Positions 31,362-34,837 of a DNA stretch of 34,837 bases are shown here, in pieces; the stretch's first letter is position 1; each line of letters begins with the position of its first letter. Source of the stretch: a virus. A program made the translations under genes and the position numbers. The stretch is from the IMG/VR virus record IMGVR_UViG_3300048904_000088, positions 1 through 34,837 of that record. The stretch is one strand, 5' to 3'. The notes beneath the pieces were generated by a model. That model worked only from the letters and a program-made list of their open reading frames with translations. It did no database searches and was not told the DNA's origin.

Positions 31362-31382
31362 AATTTTATTTTTATACTTTTG
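31355..31382 (+). promoter_or_regulatory. Bacteroidota-type promoter for the plus-strand gene
   Basis: TTG (31355-31357), 17 bases, then TACTTTTG (31375-31382), an exact TAnnTTTG box. The ATG at 31399 follows 16 bases later, the same distance as at the lipoprotein gene. The -33 part lies inside the start of the divergent gene. Confidence 0.6.
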
Positions 31383-31398
31383 GTGAAATTAATTTTTT

Positions 31399-31830
31399 AT
31401 GAAACACTTTTTACTAATCATTCTGGCCTGCGTGGGGTTGACATTCGCCCCGCCCGCCGCACACGCACAAGATTATGTTGTGGGCTCCGCTCGTGATACA
31501 GCGAAACCAAACACAACGAAACGTCAAAAAATTGCCGTTGTCTCTCCTGGGGGCATCACGGTAAGTTACAAATGCACCCAGCTCACCGACACAATAACGG
31601 GCTATGTTTCCATTTGGGCCTCCCTGAATGATACAACATATTTCCCGTGGCCTGGAGCTGACAGTTTCGCAATTGCCGCTGCAACCAATTTGGAAAAGGG
31701 TTGGTTCCTGCGATCCCCAGACCTTTCAAACCCCGTGAAATGGCTGGAGGTGAGAACCCGGTGCCCTTCAAACACCACCAACGCAACCGGCAAAGCAAAA
31801 GTTGACGCACGATTGCGGGTATATAAATAA
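31399..31830 (+). CDS. Secreted protein, the only plus-strand gene
   Basis: 143 residues with a Sec signal peptide: MKHFLLIILACVGLTFAPPA, cleavage likely after AHA (about residue 23), leaving QDYVVGS at the mature N-terminus. No lipobox aligns with the cleavage site. The mature part is beta-rich with a GYVSIWASLNDTTYFPWPGA segment that resembles small beta-sandwich proteins encoded by other Bacteroidota phages. It has its own promoter and a strong terminator, the arrangement of a moron (an independently expressed, fitness-conferring gene). Possible periplasmic or outer-surface role such as receptor masking, by inference. Confidence 0.7.
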   Translation: MKHFLLIILACVGLTFAPPAAHAQDYVVGSARDTAKPNTTKRQKIAVVSPGGITVSYKCTQLTDTITGYVSIWASLNDTTYFPWPGADSFAIAAATNLEKGWFLRSPDLSNPVKWLEVRTRCPSNTTNATGKAKVDARLRVYK

Positions 31831-31851
31831 CCAAAGAGCGTTAAAACAAAC

Positions 31852-31884
31852 AATCCGTGGCCCTCCAAAGCCACGGATTTTTTT
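31852..31884 (+). terminator. Terminator after the plus-strand gene
   Basis: ATCCGTGGC pairs with GCCACGGAT around an 8-base loop and is followed by seven T residues on the plus strand. The minus-strand side has only a broken T tract, so termination of the convergent operon here may be weak. Confidence 0.88.
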
Positions 31885-31910
31885 GTGTTGTTTCTTATCC
31901 TGCATAGCCT

Positions 31911-32471
31911 TTATTTTATCTCATGAGCAACCCCGGCACCGATCAATGACGGCATTAAAGAGTGCCCACAATCATATGAATTTGCCATCAAATGGTTGAT
32001 ACAACCAACGCTGTTAATATCATGTGCCGCCGTCATCAACTCACCGTCCTTATAAATATTGAAACCCAACTTTATTGCATCAATTACAAATTCATAATCA
32101 TTATACGGGTTGTTTATTTTTACGGTGGCAAAGCTGGGGTAAAAATTACCTTTCGCATCCTTTTCTCCCTCAACCTCCGTATTCACTTGCCAAAACTTAT
32201 TGTTGTTGTTCCCAGATTGAAAGGCAATTGGGCACATGATTTTGGCAATGGCAATTGCATCAACGTCCGACATATCATAAAGCCTCCGGAGGAGCAATTT
32301 GCATTCATATTCGTATGTCCAAAGGTTTGGTGCGATCTCCAAACAAACCTGTTTGCTCCACGGGGTATTTCCTTTCACGCCCGTGTACAATGTGGGCTTG
32401 CCTTTATACATCACCTTTGACCCGATGTATGCACCGTAAATTTTTAATAATATTTCGTTGGTTAAGTCCAT
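31911..32471 (-). CDS. Hypothetical protein ending the early-type operon
   Basis: 186 residues, soluble. The sequence IYGAYIGSKVMYKGKPTLYT at the N-terminus looks like a small beta barrel; the rest is mixed. The start lies 3 bases after the stop of the 57-residue gene. It is the last gene of the unit and converges on the plus-strand gene. No family is named with confidence. Confidence 0.55.
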   Translation of the reverse strand: MDLTNEILLKIYGAYIGSKVMYKGKPTLYTGVKGNTPWSKQVCLEIAPNLWTYEYECKLLLRRLYDMSDVDAIAIAKIMCPIAFQSGNNNNKFWQVNTEVEGEKDAKGNFYPSFATVKINNPYNDYEFVIDAIKLGFNIYKDGELMTAAHDINSVGCINHLMANSYDCGHSLMPSLIGAGVAHEIK

Positions 32472-32474
32472 GAT

Positions 32475-32648
32475 TTATTGTTTTGTTGCCTGATAATTTT
32501 TTTCATTCTGTATTCTCTCCAGCAATGCCCGCCTTTGTTTTATCAGCTTCATATGCTCCTCAAAAGGCATGTGGGCATACATGGTTGATTCCAGCATTTT
32601 CAACTCACATTTGAGCCGTTGCAATTGCGTCAATGGTAACTGTATCAT
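32475..32648 (-). CDS. Small 57-residue helical protein
   Basis: Found by reading the gap: the ATG at 32648 overlaps the stop of the upstream gene (ATGA), and 57 codons follow, ending 3 bases before the next ATG. The sequence is helical and charged (MIQLPLTQLQRLKCELKMLE, then FEEHMKLIKQRRALLERIQN), a likely coiled coil. The exact stop/start coupling on both sides strongly supports a real gene. Unknown role. Confidence 0.7.
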   Translation of the reverse strand: MIQLPLTQLQRLKCELKMLESTMYAHMPFEEHMKLIKQRRALLERIQNEKNYQATKQ

Positions 32649-33001
32649 GGATTTTGCTTTTTATGGTGAATTACAAAACATCTTCTTTTTGGGCACCATT
32701 CGCTCTTTGCAACCTCGCGGTTTTTCTCAGCAATATAAATGCCCTCCGATCCCTTAAGCCGGAGAAATGAGGGCTCTTTGATTGAGCTTTCATTTCTCTT
32801 TTTCGGTGGCTTCTTACTGAGCTTTACCACCTCCTCATGGCCGGTAACTTGGCTCCGGCCATTGCGCCGGTTGGGGTGAGTGTATGGTGTCACCCGCTTT
32901 ATGAGCTTTGCCCGGCCCTCTGCCTGGGCCTCCATTTCATATTGGATTTCGCGCCGGGTAATAATGTAACGCTCTCCCGGCTTACGCTTTTTAACTCCCA
33001 T
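32645..33001 (-). CDS. Basic hypothetical protein
   Basis: 118 residues from the ATG at 33001; ATG codons at 33055 and 33040 are in frame but would overlap the upstream gene by up to 65 bases. Very basic (MGVKKRKPGERYIITRREIQ, then KLSKKPPKKRN), ending in a Cys/His motif (WCPKRRCFVIHHKKQNP), so RNA or DNA binding is plausible. Overlaps both neighbours, consistent with tight coupling. Confidence 0.55.
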   Translation of the reverse strand: MGVKKRKPGERYIITRREIQYEMEAQAEGRAKLIKRVTPYTHPNRRNGRSQVTGHEEVVKLSKKPPKKRNESSIKEPSFLRLKGSEGIYIAEKNREVAKSEWCPKRRCFVIHHKKQNP

Positions 33002-33218
33002 TTTCAGTTGTGTTTGCTGTTTTACAATCTGGGTTTTCATACTGCCAAACCCCATTTACAAAATGCTCTGATATTGTCCCCGTTCTCAACATGCCTCCAT
33101 TGTACAATATTCGCTTTCGCCGTTTAATGCCGCATTTGCCGCACACCTCCACAATGTTTTGCTCCTCCTCATCCCATTTGGTGCCCCAGGTATGCCGGGC
33201 CGCGCCGGTCTTACTCAT
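32991..33218 (-). CDS. Small CxxC protein
   Basis: 75 residues with VCGKCGIKRRKR near the middle, a single CxxC pair followed by basic residues, and another Cys near the C-terminus. It may be half of a zinc ribbon. The ATG at 33218 overlaps the previous gene by 8 bases. Unknown role, possibly nucleic-acid binding. Confidence 0.55.
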   Translation of the reverse strand: MSKTGAARHTWGTKWDEEEQNIVEVCGKCGIKRRKRILYNGGMLRTGTISEHFVNGVWQYENPDCKTANTTENGS

Positions 33219-33462
33219 TGCCGCCTCCGTTCATTTTCTGGGCAACTAGCACCATTGCCTTTAATTGTCTCTGTGTTTGCTCATCCAGCGGCACCGGGTA
33301 CGCAATGGCAAACCCCTTGCCCTTAAAGCTAATTAGCTCACAAGATTCAAAGGCCAAAAACTGGCTCTCCGGGTGTTTGGCAACTGCTGCTGCCAATGCC
33401 TCCTTTTCGTCTGAGGCTTCAATGTCATGAAAGATTGAAAAATGTACACGGTAAACTGGCAT
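33211..33462 (-). CDS. Small hypothetical protein
   Basis: 83 residues, ferredoxin-like pattern (MPVYRVHFSIFHDIEASDEK followed by an Ala-rich helix and two strands). It resembles small proteins in which a strand, the phrase EASDEKEALAAAV and a helix alternate. The ATG at 33462 is 22 bases after the upstream stop. No function assigned. Confidence 0.5.
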   Translation of the reverse strand: MPVYRVHFSIFHDIEASDEKEALAAAVAKHPESQFLAFESCELISFKGKGFAIAYPVPLDEQTQRQLKAMVLVAQKMNGGGNE

Positions 33463-33484
33463 AAAGTTGTTTTTTGGGTTAATG

Positions 33485-33910
33485 TTATGATTTTTGATTC
33501 CTGTTTTTATTTAGCATTTTAGAACGCTCTTTGTTACCCCTTATTGATCCGGATATAATTTTTCTGTTTTTCTCTGCCTTGCTCTCCATCCAAAGAAAAT
33601 TTCTTTGTTTGAAATCTAAATTTTTATACGTCTTATCCCTTTCAATTATATCAAATAGAGCTTGCCCAATCATTCTAACCTGACCACCATCCAATAATTT
33701 CCCCGGCTTTTCAATTTCTCTTTCCGGATTGATACACAAATATTCTTTGACCTCCTCATTAAAATCAATCTGGGCACAATGGTAATAAACCCATAAAAGG
33801 TATTTGTGTTTCTGCAAATTGATAAGTTCTATTACTGACAAATCAGCGTGAATGCCGAATTTCAATACACTTTTTAGCGTCAATTTTCTTAATAAGTGCG
33901 TCCCGTTCAT
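33485..33910 (-). CDS. Hypothetical protein, A/T-richer than neighbours
   Basis: 141 residues. The first 60 (LTLKSVLKFGIHADLSVIEL, then KHKYLLWVYYHCAQIDFNEEV) follow a pattern of small phage proteins with SxLxFGxxxxxxVxxLI and YLxWVYxxC, loosely like the DUF3820 type; the tail is strongly basic (KAEKNRKIISGSIRGNKERS). The DNA is visibly richer in A/T than flanking genes, hinting at separate acquisition. It starts 13 bases after the HNH gene stop. Function unknown. Confidence 0.5.
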   Translation of the reverse strand: MNGTHLLRKLTLKSVLKFGIHADLSVIELINLQKHKYLLWVYYHCAQIDFNEEVKEYLCINPEREIEKPGKLLDGGQVRMIGQALFDIIERDKTYKNLDFKQRNFLWMESKAEKNRKIISGSIRGNKERSKMLNKNRNQKS

Positions 33911-33923
33911 GATTTTATGTTAT

Positions 33924-34352
33924 TTAAAAGAGTGATTGTTGGCCGGTCTTTTTGGCCCTGTTTTTCCTGAAATTTTCGCGGTGGTGGTCACGATCCCGGT
34001 TTAAATGGCACCTCTGACAAAGTGCCCGGAGCCTGTCCAATTTCACCTCATTGTTGCCTTTATCGTTGTCAAGGTGTGCAACTGTCAATACAACCTTTAT
34101 GCGGCCATCACCGGCTCCCCTTGTTTTGTAAAAGCCATATTTATTTTGCTGGCTCAATAACCAATCTGCACAATATTCAAATTCCGCTCCCTCCCCTCTA
34201 ATAATCATTGCATGATTTTTCACCCCGCACTCCTCACAACACGCATGCACCTTGATCTTTTTACCGTCCTTAACTTCACCGGCCCGTTGCATGACAGCGG
34301 GCCGGATTTCTGTTTTCCAATTTGGCGGGTAATCATTGTAATTGATAGGCAT
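33924..34352 (-). CDS. HNH endonuclease
   Basis: 142 residues. A Zn knuckle CEEC (39-42) and CQRC (112-115) frame a beta-beta-alpha core: VVLTVAHLDNDKGNNEVKLDRLRALCQRCHLNRD, with His 93 (general base), Asn 96 or 101 and His 116 as the HNH residues. The C-terminus is basic. It is a free-standing nuclease encoded one base after the DnaA-like gene and well away from the terminase genes, so it may be a packaging helper or an early host-DNA nuclease; I cannot tell which. Confidence 0.85.
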   Translation of the reverse strand: MPINYNDYPPNWKTEIRPAVMQRAGEVKDGKKIKVHACCEECGVKNHAMIIRGEGAEFEYCADWLLSQQNKYGFYKTRGAGDGRIKVVLTVAHLDNDKGNNEVKLDRLRALCQRCHLNRDRDHHRENFRKNRAKKTGQQSLF

Positions 34353-34353
34353 G

Positions 34354-34728
34354 TTAATTGAGCTGGTATGGTTTACGATCCCAATGCATCACCGATTTAT
34401 ATAAACGCATCACGCCCGGCATTTTCTTAATGTCATCCTCCAGTTTGTTCATTGCGTTGCCAATTGTGGTGTGGTCGTATTCGTGGCCACCCAGCATTGC
34501 GCCAACCTCTTTTTGAGAAAAGCCATAAGACAGCATTACTTTCCAGAATACCCAGCGGGCAAACTTCAAATCCTCGCGTTTGCTTTTGATCTGCAATGAT
34601 TCAATGGGGATTTTAAGGAACATGCATATTTCCCTGATAACGTCCGCAACAACACCTCTCCCACCGTCTGAAATTGTCGGTGTGTGCCAATCAATGTTGG
34701 GTATTGGTATTTGATAACTGTATTGCAT
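34354..34728 (-). CDS. DnaA domain IV-like DNA-binding protein
   Basis: 124 residues matching the C-terminal DNA-binding domain of DnaA without its ATPase. The match is KSKREDLKFARWVFWKVMLSYGFSQKEVGAMLG, then DHTTIGNAMNKLED: the basic loop (KSKRED), the helix-turn-helix and the signature DHTTI (85-89), which in DnaA reads DHTTV/I and contacts the DnaA box. It could bind DnaA-box-like sites to steer host replication initiation or act as a phage regulator. It starts 3 bases after the partial gene upstream. Confidence 0.85.
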   Translation of the reverse strand: MQYSYQIPIPNIDWHTPTISDGGRGVVADVIREICMFLKIPIESLQIKSKREDLKFARWVFWKVMLSYGFSQKEVGAMLGGHEYDHTTIGNAMNKLEDDIKKMPGVMRLYKSVMHWDRKPYQLN

Positions 34729-34731
34729 GGC

Positions 34732-34837
34732 TTATTTCTTTTTAGGCTTGAAATTTTCTGATTCAATCGGGTTGTAATGGATTCCCTGCATGAATGCCTC
34801 CAACCTCTCATTTGCCTGGGCTGCTGTGATGTGGTCA
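34732..34837 (-). CDS. C-terminus of an unidentified gene (cut by window edge)
   Basis: The last 34 residues, ending ERLEAFMQGIHYNP, then IESENFKPKKK, lie open to the window end; the start is beyond it. The stop is 3 bases before the DnaA-like ATG, so it belongs to the same operon. The fragment is too short to identify. Confidence 0.6.
   Translation of the reverse strand, partial: DHITAAQANERLEAFMQGIHYNPIESENFKPKKK

Overview
The window is a stretch of a tailed-phage genome (free phage or prophage; ends not seen) that infects, or has integrated in, a member of the Bacteroidota. Three things point to the host: gene starts mostly lack Shine-Dalgarno sequences and sit behind A/T runs; several intergenic gaps hold the Bacteroidota -7 promoter box TAnnTTTG or a close TAnnTTTA form, 15-25 bases before a start codon; and many small proteins are of the Bacteroidota-phage type. 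A tape measure of about 1175 residues and a frameshifting tail-chaperone pair argue for a long non-contractile tail (siphovirus-like). I see no integrase, repressor, polymerase, tRNA or att site. All genes but one lie on the minus strand, so transcription reads from high to low coordinates. No gene-free stretch exceeds 300 bases; the longest gap (19911-20087) may hold a 37-codon ORF.

Layout in the order of transcription. 34837-31911: a tightly overlapped early-type operon with a DnaA domain IV-like protein, an HNH endonuclease and several small unknowns. 31399-31830: the only plus-strand gene, a secreted protein with its own promoter and terminator. 31361-28414: a small protein, a C39/papain-like cysteine peptidase and a 728-residue tail/baseplate-like protein. 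28296-24218: a lipoprotein, an ASCH/zinc-ribbon fusion, small unknowns, a protein of 19 perfect-length hexapeptide repeats, a small membrane protein and a ParB-like protein. 24095-20088: packaging genes (small terminase, kinase-like protein, PD-(D/E)XK-like nuclease, Cys-rich protein, large terminase). 19910-13143: head genes (conserved phage protein, portal, Mu F-like minor head protein, two leader-bearing head proteins, major capsid). 13059-3822: connector and tail genes, including the -1 frameshift chaperone pair and the tape measure. 3748-1: a decorated tail-protein paralogue and a lysis cassette (two small membrane proteins, an anchored protein, and an N-acetylmuramidase cut by the window edge).

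The most unusual feature is a shared N-terminal leader of 18-19 residues ending in [RKH][YF]xH[VIL]xG on five otherwise different proteins: the major capsid protein, the probable scaffold, a head-region protein and two paralogous tail-like proteins. It looks like a removable tag ending in Gly. The same genome encodes a C39-like cysteine peptidase (30624-31127), the class of enzyme that cuts after Gly-Gly-type leaders. I propose, as inference only, a double-glycine-like maturation system for virion proteins. Other points of interest are 11-bp-phased GAAACTTTTTT tracts in several intergenic regions, repeated terminator-then-promoter junctions that cut the late region into units, and a second copy of the tail protein carrying fibronectin III and lectin-like domains behind a terminator.
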